64,000 nucleotides of DNA from Polyangiaceae bacterium (GTDB taxonomy: Bacteria; Myxococcota_A; Polyangia; Polyangiales; Polyangiaceae). This document shows positions 41,207-49,657 of this stretch, piece by piece. The stretch is taken from NCBI GenBank assembly GCA_016719945.1, contig JADJYE010000010.1, positions 62,001 to 126,000 of the forward strand, written 5' to 3'. Position 1 is the first letter of the stretch, and every line of letters starts with the position of its first letter. A program made the translations under genes and the position numbers. The notes under the pieces were generated by a model that saw nothing but the letters and a program-made list of their open reading frames with translations, was not told the origin of the DNA and ran no database searches.

Positions 41207-41245
41207 TGCTGGATTAGCCAGGCCCCACGAACCAAGGCGACCAAG

Positions 41246-42336
41246 ATGGGTGTGACCCTGCACAGCTGGCAGATGACCGCGGCGAGCTCCCCTCTCGCCC
41301 GCGCGACGTGCGACCTCGACCCGACCACCCTGCCCGCCGGCTCGGTCCTGGTGCGCGTGGCGGGCTGCGGCGTGTGCCATACGGACCTCGGCTTCTTCTA
41401 CGACGGCGTGCCCACGCGCCATCCGCTGCCGCTCACCCTGGGCCACGAGATCAGCGGCACGGTCGTTCACGCGGGTGAGGGCGCCGGCGAGTGGGTCGGC
41501 CGACACGTCGTGGTGCCCGCCGTCATTCCGTGCGGCGACTGCGCGGCGTGCAAGGCGGGGCGCGGCGCCATCTGCCCGAAGCAGATGTTCCCAGGCAACG
41601 ACGACCACGGTGGCTTCGCGAGCCATGTCGTCGTCCCTCCCGCGGGCTGTGCGCGGTAGACACGGCGGCGCTCGAGGCCCGCGGCCTTCGTCTGGCCGAT
41701 CTGGCCGTGATCGCCGACGCCGTCACGACCCCTTATCAGGCGATCCTGAACGCGGGGCTCCGCGCGGGAGACGTGGCGATCTTCGTCGGCGTCGGAGGCG
41801 TGGGCCTCTTCGGCGTCCAGATCGCGCGGGCGCTGGGCGCAAACGTCGTCGCGCTCGACGTCGATCCGATCAAGATCGAGCGGGCCAAGACCGTGGGCGC
41901 TGCCTTCACCCGGGTGATCGGCAAAGACGACGCGAGGGCCATCAAGGCGGAGATCAAGGCTTGGGCGAAAGACAGCCGCTTGCCCGCTGTCGGTCACCGC
42001 ATCTTCGAGACCTCGGGGCATCCGGCCGGTCAGACGTTGGCCTTCTCGCTGCTGGTGCACGGCGCCCACCTCGGGATTGTGGGCTACACCCCCGAGCCGG
42101 TCACGGTGCGGCTCTCGAACCTCATGGCCTTCGACGCGACCGCTCGCGGCACGTGGGGATGTCTCCCCGAGCACTACCCCGCCGTCGTCGAGCTGGTGGC
42201 CAGCGGGAAGGTCGAGATCGCGAGCTTCATCGAGCCGCGGCCCATGAGCGAGATCAACCAGGTCTTTGCCGCGCTTCACGCCGGAACGCTCAAGAAGCGG
42301 CCGGTCCTCATCCCGGACTTCGAGGCAGACACGTGA
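41246..42336 (+). CDS. had: 6-hydroxycyclohex-1-ene-1-carbonyl-CoA dehydrogenase, frameshifted
   Basis: A zinc-type (MDR) alcohol dehydrogenase of about 363 residues once one missing base near 41640 is restored. The first frame gives HSWQM, VAGCGVCHTDLGFFYDG, LTLGHEISGTVV and PCGDCAACKAGRGAICPKQ (structural Zn cysteines), then PGNDDHGGFASHVVVP. The second frame continues GLCAVD, DAVTTPYQAIL, FVGVGGVGLFGVQIARALGA (NAD site), RLSNLMAFDA and WGCLPEHYP. These are hallmarks of Had, which oxidises 6-hydroxycyclohex-1-ene-1-carbonyl-CoA after Dch. It is the first gene of the operon; the stop overlaps the GNAT start (GTGA). Real decay would block the pathway at this step. Confidence 0.85.
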
Positions 42337-42779
42337 GCCACACGCTGCGTCCATTGCGCCGAGAAGATCTGAGCCGGGTCGAGGCGATCTACCGGCAGCA
42401 CACCAAGGAGCAAGCGCCGGCCGACTGGCTGTCGGTCGCGCACCAGGCGATCGACGCCGCCGGCGACGCGCCCCTCGCGTGGGTCGCCGTCGCGGCCAGG
42501 GGGCGAGTGGTCGGCTACGTGGTCGGCGAGGTCCGCTCCTGGGAGTTCGGCTCGGCCAGCGCAGGCTGGATCATCGGCATCGGCGTCGACGTCGAGCACG
42601 ACGGCGAGGGAGCAGGCAGAGACCTGCTGGCGCGGCTGATGGAGTCGCTCGCCCAGCGCGGTACGCGGACGCTGCGCACGATGGTGCGGCGCGACGACGT
42701 GCGCGTGCTCCGCTTCTTCCGCAGCGCCGGCTTCGCGACGGGCCCCTACACCGAGCTCGAGATGGAGGTGGGGTCGTGA
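42333..42779 (+). CDS. GNAT family N-acetyltransferase (BadL-like position)
   Basis: 148 residues from GTG 42333, overlapping the had stop by GTGA and the dch start by GTGA. GNAT features: LRPLRREDLSRVEAIYRQH, GWIIGIGVDVEHDGEGAGRD (acetyl-CoA binding) and VRVLRFFRSAGFATGPYTEL. Sitting inside the operon, it probably modifies a pathway enzyme, in line with R. palustris, where a GNAT (BadL) is encoded in the benzoate region. The target is inferred only. Confidence 0.85.
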   Translation: MSHTLRPLRREDLSRVEAIYRQHTKEQAPADWLSVAHQAIDAAGDAPLAWVAVAARGRVVGYVVGEVRSWEFGSASAGWIIGIGVDVEHDGEGAGRDLLARLMESLAQRGTRTLRTMVRRDDVRVLRFFRSAGFATGPYTELEMEVGS

Positions 42780-43531
42780 TCCAGCGCGACAAACGAGAAG
42801 GCGGCGCGGTGCTCCGCATCGTGCTCGACGCGCCGAAGGCGAACATCCTCGATAGCGCGATGATCCGCGCGATTGGCGGCGCGCTCGAGGCCGACGTCGA
42901 AGCCGGCACCAAGCTCATCGTGTTCGAGGGTGCGGGCAAACACTTCTGCTTCGGCGCGAGCGTCGAGGAGCACCGCCGCGACGCGGCGCCCGCCATGCTC
43001 GCGGCCTTCCATGGCCTGTTCCGCCAGCTGGCGCGCCTCGCCGTCCCCACCTGCGCGATCGTCCGCGGGCAGTGCCTGGGCGGAGGCCTCGAGCTCGCGG
43101 CCTATTGCACCTTCCTGGTCGCTACGCCGGAGGCGCGCCTCGGGCAGCCCGAGATCAAGCTCGCGGTGTTCCCGCCCATGGCCTCGCTGCTCTTGCCCTG
43201 GCGGCTCGGCGGCGGCGCGGCCCTCGACTTGTGCGTGACGGGACGCAGCGTGGACGCCGCCGAGGCGCAGCGCATGGGCCTCGTGAACGCCGTGACCGAC
43301 GACCCCGAGGCCTGGGTGAGCGCGCTCTTCGCCGAGTCGCTGCGGCCGACCAGCGCCTCTTCGCTGCGCTTCGCCGAGCGCGCGGCGCGCGCGGATCTAA
43401 TGCGGCGACTCGAGCGGGACCTTCCCGAGCTCGAGCGCCTCTACCTGGACGAGCTCATGACCACGCACGACGCCAACGAGGGGATCGCCGCCTTCCTCGA
43501 GCGCCGCGCTCCACAGCATCGCAACGCCTGA
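42776..43531 (+). CDS. dch: Cyclohexa-1,5-diene-1-carbonyl-CoA hydratase
   Basis: 251 residues, crotonase family, from GTG 42776. Dch-type residues are seen: HFCFGASVEEHRRDAAPAML, VRGQCLGGGLELAAYC (oxyanion hole) and LGQPEIKLAVFPPMASLLLP. Dch adds water to the dienoyl-CoA made by benzoyl-CoA reductase, giving 6-hydroxycyclohex-1-ene-1-carbonyl-CoA. The Dch-specific GQPEIKLxVFPP segment distinguishes it from general enoyl-CoA hydratases. bcrC begins 7 nt after the stop. Confidence 0.9.
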   Translation: MIQRDKREGGAVLRIVLDAPKANILDSAMIRAIGGALEADVEAGTKLIVFEGAGKHFCFGASVEEHRRDAAPAMLAAFHGLFRQLARLAVPTCAIVRGQCLGGGLELAAYCTFLVATPEARLGQPEIKLAVFPPMASLLLPWRLGGGAALDLCVTGRSVDAAEAQRMGLVNAVTDDPEAWVSALFAESLRPTSASSLRFAERAARADLMRRLERDLPELERLYLDELMTTHDANEGIAAFLERRAPQHRNA

Positions 43532-43538
43532 GGGAGCC

Positions 43539-44714
43539 ATGACTGACGCTAAGGAGAACGTCGAGAGGATCGTCGCCGAGGCCGACGCGCTGTACCACGA
43601 CCTCGATTTCGGAGCCGTGAAGCGCTTCAAGGAGGCGCACCCCGAGGCCAAGGTGATCGGCTGCCTGCCCACCTACTCGCCCAAGGAGATCATCCACGCC
43701 GCCGGCATGCTGCCCGTGCACCTGCGCGGGGCTGGCGATCAGGTGGAGATCATCCGGGGCGACGCCTACTTCCAGTCGTACATCTGCCAGCTCCCCCGCG
43801 GCATCATCGAGCTGGCGCTCAGCGGGCGCCTGGCGAGCTTCGATGGCTTCGTCTTCCCGGCGATCTGCGACGTCATCCGCAACTTGTCGGGCATCTGGCA
43901 GCTGCTCTTCCCCGAAAAGCTCGCCCGCTACCTGGATATCCCCCAGAACTTCGACGCCGCCGTGGGAGGGCGCTTCTATGCCCGCGAGCTGCGCAGCATC
44001 CTCGACGATCTGGAGCGGCTCTCGGGCGCGAAGGTCTCCGACGACGACCTGCGCCGGTCGATCGCCGCCTACAATCACAACCGCACCAGCATCGAAGCGC
44101 TGATGTCGCTGCGCGCCGAGCGCCCCTGGCTCGTCCCGGCCGACGAGGCCTACCTGGTCTTGCGCGCCGGCGACACCCTCCTCGTCGAGGACCACACCCG
44201 CATGGTCGACGAGTACGTCGCCGCTGTCCTCGAGCTCGACCGCCCCAAGCGTGATCACAGCCGGGTCGTCATGTCGGGCGCCTTCTGCGAGCAGCCGCCG
44301 CTCGGCCTCATCCGCACGTTCGAGCGCGCGGGCTGCTACATCGTGTGGGACGACATGACCATCAGCTCGCGGTTCATCGTCGGTGATGTCGCCACCGAGG
44401 GCGACCCGCTCGCGGCCCTCGCGAGCGCGTTCGTCGAGCGCGCCGTGGAGTCGGCGTCCGTGTACGCGTGCAAGCGGCAGAAGGGGTCCGAGCTGTGCCG
44501 GACCGTGCGGCGCTCGCGCGCCGAAGGCGTGATCTTCGCCGCGCCGAGCTTCTGCGACCCCGCGCTGCTCGATCAGCCGATGCTCCAGGCGGCGCTCGAC
44601 AAGGAGCAGATCCCGTGGACCGCCTTCAAGTACGCCGAAAATCTTGGCCAGTTCCAGGTCATCCGCGAGCAAGCGGGGACGTTCTCCGACTCGATTCGCC
44701 TTTGGGGGCAGTGA
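43539..44714 (+). CDS. bcrC: Benzoyl-CoA reductase subunit C
   Basis: 391 residues, HgdB/2-hydroxyacyl-CoA dehydratase family, close to Thauera BcrC (386). Conserved features: VIGCLPTYSPKEIIHAAGML, SYICQLPRGIIE, FVFPAICDVIRNLSGIW and SGAFCEQPPLGLI. Its cysteines provide ligands for the active-site [4Fe-4S] cluster of the BC reductase module. GGAGCC precedes the ATG. Forms the ring-reducing dimer with BcrB in the cytoplasm. Confidence 0.93.
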   Translation: MTDAKENVERIVAEADALYHDLDFGAVKRFKEAHPEAKVIGCLPTYSPKEIIHAAGMLPVHLRGAGDQVEIIRGDAYFQSYICQLPRGIIELALSGRLASFDGFVFPAICDVIRNLSGIWQLLFPEKLARYLDIPQNFDAAVGGRFYARELRSILDDLERLSGAKVSDDDLRRSIAAYNHNRTSIEALMSLRAERPWLVPADEAYLVLRAGDTLLVEDHTRMVDEYVAAVLELDRPKRDHSRVVMSGAFCEQPPLGLIRTFERAGCYIVWDDMTISSRFIVGDVATEGDPLAALASAFVERAVESASVYACKRQKGSELCRTVRRSRAEGVIFAAPSFCDPALLDQPMLQAALDKEQIPWTAFKYAENLGQFQVIREQAGTFSDSIRLWGQ

Positions 44715-44715
44715 C

Positions 44716-46023
44716 ATGACTACCGTCGAAAAAGAACCCAGCATGGTGAAGCAGAAGGAGATGATCGCGGAGCACTTCGATCGTCTCGCGGCGGCCGGGG
44801 AGCACGGAAAGAAGGTGGTCTACACCTTCGTCCCGGGCAACCTGACCGAGCTCTTGCTCTCGTTCGACGTGCTGCCGGTCTACCCGGAGATCAACGCGCT
44901 GCAGTCGGCGATGCGCAAGCGCGCGGGGGACTTCATCAGCGAGGCCGAGCGCGTTGGTCACTCCGAGGACGTGTGCACCTACGTCAAGTGCGACATCGGC
45001 ATGAAGCGCAAGGGCAACATCGGGCCCACCGGGCAGCCGCTGCCCAAGCCTGATCTCTTGCTGCTCTCGTATACGGGCTGCTTCACCTTCCTGAAGTGGT
45101 TCGAGCTCCTGCGGGAGGAGTACGACTGCCCCGTCGTGCTCTTGCACACGCCCTATCAGGCGGAGGGCAAGGTGACCGGCTCGATGCGCGACTACATGGT
45201 CGAACAGCTCAAGAGCCAGGTCATCCCGGCGCTCGAGCAGCTCACCGGCAAGCCGTACGACGAGGACCGCCTGCGCACGCTGCTCGCGCTCAGCGCGCGC
45301 GCCGAGGACGACATGGTGCACGTGCTCGAGTCGGCCAAGCACCGCCCGTCGCCGATCGACGCCTACTTTGGCGGCGTCTACTACATCGGGCCGATGTTCA
45401 CCGCCTTCCGCGGGACCGAGGGCGCGGTCGACTACTACCAGACCCTGCGCGCCGAGGTCGACGCGCGGGTGCGCGCAGGCGAGGGCCCCATCACCCCCGA
45501 GGGCCCCATGGGCCCGGAGAAATATCGCCTCGTGGTCGAAGGTCCCCCCAACTGGACCAACTTCCGCGAGTTCTGGCAGATGTTCTCCGACGAGGGCGCG
45601 GTCGTCGTCGCCAGCACCTACACCAAAGTGGGAGGCGTCTACGACTTTGGCTTCCGGCACGACCCCCGCGACCCGCTCGGCACGCTCGCGGACTATTGCA
45701 TGGGCTGCTACACGAACCGAAGCCTGCCCCAGCGCGTCTCGATGCTGGAGTCCTACGTGAAGGACTACCAAGCCGACGGCGTCCTCGTGAACTCGGTCAA
45801 GAGCTGCAACAGCTTCTCGGCCGGGCAGCTCGTGATGCTGCGCGAGGTCGAGCAGCGCACGGGTATCGCGGGCGGCTTCATCGAGACCGACCTGGTCGAC
45901 GCGCGCTACTTCTCTGCGGCCAACGTCAAGAACCGCATCGAGAGCTACCTGCAGATGATCGAGCAGAAGCGCGGAAAAGGCCCAGGCGCCACGCCCGCCG
46001 GCGCGAAGGAGGCGACGCCTTGA
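44716..46023 (+). CDS. bcrB: Benzoyl-CoA reductase subunit B
   Basis: 435 residues from ATG 44716, 1 nt after bcrC; Thauera BcrB is 438. HgdB-family residues: YTFVPGNLTELLLSFDVLPV, YVKCDIGMKRKGNIGPTG, LLLLSYTGCFTFLKW, TYTKVGGVYDFGFRHDP and VLVNSVKSCNSFSAGQ. With BcrC it forms the catalytic module that dearomatises benzoyl-CoA to the 1,5-diene. The stop overlaps the TTG start of bcrA. Confidence 0.93.
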   Translation: MTTVEKEPSMVKQKEMIAEHFDRLAAAGEHGKKVVYTFVPGNLTELLLSFDVLPVYPEINALQSAMRKRAGDFISEAERVGHSEDVCTYVKCDIGMKRKGNIGPTGQPLPKPDLLLLSYTGCFTFLKWFELLREEYDCPVVLLHTPYQAEGKVTGSMRDYMVEQLKSQVIPALEQLTGKPYDEDRLRTLLALSARAEDDMVHVLESAKHRPSPIDAYFGGVYYIGPMFTAFRGTEGAVDYYQTLRAEVDARVRAGEGPITPEGPMGPEKYRLVVEGPPNWTNFREFWQMFSDEGAVVVASTYTKVGGVYDFGFRHDPRDPLGTLADYCMGCYTNRSLPQRVSMLESYVKDYQADGVLVNSVKSCNSFSAGQLVMLREVEQRTGIAGGFIETDLVDARYFSAANVKNRIESYLQMIEQKRGKGPGATPAGAKEATP

Positions 46024-47345
46024 GGACCTTCATCGGCATTGACCTGGGCTCCACGACCACGAAGGCCGTGATGCTCGACGAGTCGGGCGCCGTGCTCGGC
46101 CGTGGCATCACCAACAGCCGCAGCAACTACGATCTCGCTGCGTCGATCGCCAAGGCCGAGGTGCACACCAGCGCCCGCTTCGAGCTGCTCGGTCGCGAGC
46201 TACGGGCGAGCGTGGGGGTCGAAGGGGTCGAGAAGATCTTGCCTCGCCTCCAGAGCGAGCTGCGCCGGCAGCAGAACCTGGCGCACCTGAGCGTGCTCGC
46301 CGAGGTGTGCATCGAAGAGTGCGCGAACCCGCGCGTGGCCCGCATTCGCGGCGAGCTCCAGCGCCGGGTGGCGGGGATGGTCGAGCAGATGACGCGTGAG
46401 GAGGCCAACCCGAACCCGCTCAAGCTCCTGAAGCCGGGTGAGAAGACCTCGGAGTTCTTCCGCGACCGCGCAGCGAGCGCCTACAGCAGCCTGGCGGAAC
46501 AGAACGCCGACGCCGACGTGACCTTCGACGATCTCATGAGCATCTTCGACAAGGCGATCATCCGCGTCGAGAACACGAAGCACGACGAGGGCTTCGCCGA
46601 GCTGATCGGGCTCGCCTCCGAGCGCGTGAGCGCCAGGCTCGAGCCAGCGGTCGCGGCGCAGTGCCGCGCGGCGGTCGAGCGCGCGTGCGCCGTCGAGCTC
46701 ATCGACGGCGGCGTCATCGGCACCGGCTACGGACGGCAGCGCCTGCCCTTCGCCAAGGAGAACATCCGCTCCGAGATCCTCTGCCACGGTCTGGGCGCTC
46801 ACCAACAGTTCCCCGGCACGCGGACCGTGCTCGACATCGGCGGGCAGGACACCAAGGCCATCCAGGTCGACGCAAACGGGATCGTGACGAGCTTTCAGAT
46901 GAACGATCGCTGCGCCGCCGGCTGCGGGCGCTACCTCGGCTACATCGCGGACGAGATGAGCGTCGGCGTCCACGAGCTGGGGCCGCTCGCGATGAAGTCC
47001 GAGCGCAACGTGAAGATCAGCAGCACGTGCACGGTGTTCGCCGGCGCCGAGCTGCGCGACCGCCTCTCCAACGGGCAGCGTCGCGAGGACATCCTGGCCG
47101 GCCTGCACCGCGCCATCATCCTGCGCGCCATGTCGCTGCTGGCGCGCTCGGGGGGGGTGCACGACGAGTTCACGTTCACGGGCGGCGTGGCCAACAACCC
47201 CGCGGCCGTGCTCGCCCTGCGCAGGCTGGTGCAGGAGAACTACGGCGAGCGGCAGCTCAACATCTCGCCCGGGTCCATCTACACCGGGGCGCTGGGGGCG
47301 GCGCTGTTCTGCATGCGCGCGGCGGAGAGCCGCGCGGCGGCCTGA
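46020..47345 (+). CDS. bcrA: Benzoyl-CoA reductase subunit A (ATP-dependent activator)
   Basis: 441 residues from TTG 46020 (overlap TTGA with bcrB; AAGGAGG 46006-46012 upstream). ASKHA-type ATPase: IDLGSTTTKAVML, VLDIGGQDTKAIQVD and EFTFTGGVANN. Cluster ligands Cys298 (NDRCAAGCGRY) and Cys337 (SSTCTVFAG) are 39 apart, as in HgdC-type activators. The roughly 150-residue insertion (about 60-220) and total length are typical of Thauera-type BcrA/BadF and exclude the shorter Azoarcus BzdP type. Uses two ATP per electron pair to drive ring reduction. Confidence 0.93.
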   Translation: MRTFIGIDLGSTTTKAVMLDESGAVLGRGITNSRSNYDLAASIAKAEVHTSARFELLGRELRASVGVEGVEKILPRLQSELRRQQNLAHLSVLAEVCIEECANPRVARIRGELQRRVAGMVEQMTREEANPNPLKLLKPGEKTSEFFRDRAASAYSSLAEQNADADVTFDDLMSIFDKAIIRVENTKHDEGFAELIGLASERVSARLEPAVAAQCRAAVERACAVELIDGGVIGTGYGRQRLPFAKENIRSEILCHGLGAHQQFPGTRTVLDIGGQDTKAIQVDANGIVTSFQMNDRCAAGCGRYLGYIADEMSVGVHELGPLAMKSERNVKISSTCTVFAGAELRDRLSNGQRREDILAGLHRAIILRAMSLLARSGGVHDEFTFTGGVANNPAAVLALRRLVQENYGERQLNISPGSIYTGALGAALFCMRAAESRAAA

Positions 47346-47356
47346 GGAGGCGAACG

Positions 47357-48214
47357 ATGATCATCACCTGTGGCATCGACGTAGGTAGCTCATCGGTCAA
47401 GGTGGCGGTGATCGCCAGCCCCGAGGGGTCGGGGCGGAAGCGGGAGGGGGCGGAGCTGCTCTCGACGCACGTGGAGCGGATCCGCAGGCGCGACCAGCGT
47501 CAGGTCATTCAAAAGGCCTTCGAAGAGGCGCTCGCCCAGGCGAAGCTGAAGGAGGAGGCGCTCTCGTATGTGGCCACGACGGGCGAGGGCGAGCTCGTCG
47601 ACTTCCGCGTGGGGCACTTCTACGGCATGACGGCGCACGCCCGCGGCGCGCTGTTCCTTCAGCCAGAGGCGCGCGCCATCCTCGACGTGGGGGCTCTGCA
47701 CGCGCGCGCCATCGGCTGCGACGCACAGGCCCGGGTGCTCGCCTATCGAATGACCAGCCAATGCGCCTCGGGGACGGGCCAGTTCCTCGAGAACATCGCC
47801 CGCTACTTGGGCGTCACCCTCGAGGAGGTCGGACCGCTGTCGTTGCAGGGCGACCGGGCGGAGAAGGTGTCCGGCATTTGCGCGGTGCTCGCCGAGACCG
47901 ACGTCATCAACATGGTGTCGCGTGGCCTGACGCTCCCCAACATCCTGCGCGGCATCCACGAGTCGATGGCGGGGCGCTTCGCCAAGCTCGTCCGCAAGCT
48001 GGACGTGACGCGCGGAGTCCTGCTGGTCACCGGCGGGCTGGCGAGCGATATCGGCTTGCTGGAGCGGACGCGCACCGCGCTCGTCGAGGTCGACCTCGAC
48101 GATCTGCGCGTCGAGGCGCACCCGCTGAGCATCCACGCGGGCGCGATCGGCAGCGCGCTCTGGGGGGCCTACCGACACGAACGGCTGCGCGAGCTCGGCG
48201 AGCGGGCCGCGTGA
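47357..48214 (+). CDS. bcrD: Benzoyl-CoA reductase subunit D (ATP-dependent activator)
   Basis: 285 residues (Thauera BcrD 282) from ATG 47357 with GAGGAGG upstream. ASKHA motifs: GIDVGSSSVKVAVI, AILDVGALHARAIG and LLVTGGLASDIGLLE. The shared [4Fe-4S] cluster ligands Cys136 (SQCASGTGQF) and Cys175 (SGICAVLAETDVI) are again 39 apart. The usual GGQD is VGAL here. Pairs with BcrA. The stop is 13 nt before the regulator start. Confidence 0.93.
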   Translation: MIITCGIDVGSSSVKVAVIASPEGSGRKREGAELLSTHVERIRRRDQRQVIQKAFEEALAQAKLKEEALSYVATTGEGELVDFRVGHFYGMTAHARGALFLQPEARAILDVGALHARAIGCDAQARVLAYRMTSQCASGTGQFLENIARYLGVTLEEVGPLSLQGDRAEKVSGICAVLAETDVINMVSRGLTLPNILRGIHESMAGRFAKLVRKLDVTRGVLLVTGGLASDIGLLERTRTALVEVDLDDLRVEAHPLSIHAGAIGSALWGAYRHERLRELGERAA

Positions 48215-48227
48215 TCGAAGGCCCACT

Positions 48228-48683
48228 GTGATCCTGACCAAGGCGTCCAAGCTCGCGCTGTACGCGCTCACCGAGATGGCCCTGCGCCCGGGCGAGCTGG
48301 TGAGCGCGAACGCCATAGCGACCCGCTTCGGCGTCTCGGAGAACCACATCGCCAAGGTGTTGCAGCAGCTCGCGCGCGCCAGCCTGGTCGAGAGCGTGCG
48401 CGGCGCCGCCGGCGGCTATCAGCTCGCCAAGCCCGCCGTCGAGGTGACGATGGCCGAGGTCGTGCACTGCATCGAGGGTCCGCTGTCGACCGACCCCTGC
48501 GAGGACTGCCCGTTCCGCGCCGAGGGCAGCGAGTGCGCGGACCACGCGACGTGCAGCGTGCACAACCTCTTGAACGAGCTCAGCACGCACGTCAGCTACA
48601 CGCTCGAGTCGGTCACGATCGCGACTCTGGCGCGCAGCAAGACTCAGAAGGGGCCCGAGCGGGTCAAGAAGGAGAAGCCATGA
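48228..48683 (+). CDS. Rrf2 family regulator (BadM-like)
   Basis: 151 residues from GTG 48228. N-terminal winged helix ILTKASKLALYALTEMAL with VSENHIAKVLQQLARASLVE and RGAAGGYQLAKP are Rrf2 signatures. Cysteines at 91, 94, 103 and 109 (DPCEDCPF, SECADHATC) could hold an Fe-S cluster, making it a redox- or oxygen-responsive switch. In R. palustris the Rrf2 protein BadM represses the benzoyl-CoA reductase operon, so autoregulation of this operon is a natural reading. A candidate site is 41181-41201. The stop overlaps the next start (ATGA). Confidence 0.88.
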   Translation: MILTKASKLALYALTEMALRPGELVSANAIATRFGVSENHIAKVLQQLARASLVESVRGAAGGYQLAKPAVEVTMAEVVHCIEGPLSTDPCEDCPFRAEGSECADHATCSVHNLLNELSTHVSYTLESVTIATLARSKTQKGPERVKKEKP

Positions 48684-49534
48684 GCACGCGAGCGACCAAG
48701 GCCATCGACGGACTCTATCCATTGCTCCTCAAGGAGTGGAAAGACAGCTGGGTCAAGGCGACCAACTCCCCGGGCGAGCTCAAGTGCCAGGTAGAGGCGG
48801 CCTGGGGCGACGGCTTCGCCGACGGCGATGCCCTCATCCGCGCGATGGATGCGGCCGGGGTCGAGACCGTGCTGGCGACGGATCTGCTGGCCTGGTCGTA
48901 CCGGCGCCAGGAGCGCTTCGCGGCGGACATGACGGACCGCATCGGGGAGCTGTCGGAGAAGTACCCCGGGCGCGTGTATGGCCTCGCGGACTACGACCCC
49001 TTCGATATCAAGAAGAGCCTGGCCAAGCTCGAGGAGGACGTGACCCGGCGCGGCTACAAGGGGGTCTACGTCCACATCTACGGCTATGACATCGGCCTCG
49101 ACCACCGCAAGATGTACCCCCTCTACGCCAAGTGCGACGAGCTCGGCGTGCCCGTCGCCATGCAGGTCGGCCACGTGCTGGAGGCGATGCCGAGCGAGCA
49201 CGGCCGCCCCATGCAGCTCGACCGCATCGCGTGCGATTTTCCGAGCCTCAAGATCGTCGGCACCCACACCGGCTGGCCCTGGGTCGACGAGATGATCGCG
49301 GTCGCCACGAAGTGGCCCAACGTGTACTTGAACATCAGCGCCTGGTTGCCCAAGTACTTCGGCGCCCCGCTGCTGCAGTTCATGCGCTCGAAGACCGGCA
49401 GCGACAAGGTCCTGTTCGGTTCGAACGGGCTGTCGTGGGAGCGCTACCTCGAGGAGATGGATCGGCTCGAGATCGCCGAGGACCGCGCCGCCAAGATCCT
49501 GCGGGGCAACGCCCAGCGCATCTACGGCATCTGA
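48680..49534 (+). CDS. Amidohydrolase (ACMSD-like, amidohydrolase 2) family protein
   Basis: 284 residues from ATG 48680 with AAGGAG (48668-48674) upstream. Metal-dependent TIM-barrel features: YGLADYDPFDI, GYKGVYVHIYGYDIGLDHRK, VPVAMQVGH, LKIVGTHTGWPWVDEM and KVLFGSNGLSWERYLEEM. The N-terminal HxH of classical members is not evident. Family members are decarboxylases, hydratases or lactonases of aromatic and ring-cleavage products. It ends the operon where a ring-opening hydrolase would be expected, but its reaction is unknown. Confidence 0.85.
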   Translation: MSTRATKAIDGLYPLLLKEWKDSWVKATNSPGELKCQVEAAWGDGFADGDALIRAMDAAGVETVLATDLLAWSYRRQERFAADMTDRIGELSEKYPGRVYGLADYDPFDIKKSLAKLEEDVTRRGYKGVYVHIYGYDIGLDHRKMYPLYAKCDELGVPVAMQVGHVLEAMPSEHGRPMQLDRIACDFPSLKIVGTHTGWPWVDEMIAVATKWPNVYLNISAWLPKYFGAPLLQFMRSKTGSDKVLFGSNGLSWERYLEEMDRLEIAEDRAAKILRGNAQRIYGI

Positions 49535-49657
49535 GCAGGCGGCCTCAGCGGGCGATCGGCGCGCCGCATCCCTCGCGCAGGGCCTCGGCGCGTGCGGCGC
49601 GCTCTCCTGCGCCAGTCGCGCTTGACCCTGCGCGCGCCAGCGTGGTCTCGTCATCGC

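Noticed and set aside
41600..41660. Programmed frameshifting in had
   Set aside because: The site lacks a typical slippery heptamer with downstream structure, and several neighbouring genes carry similar one-base losses.
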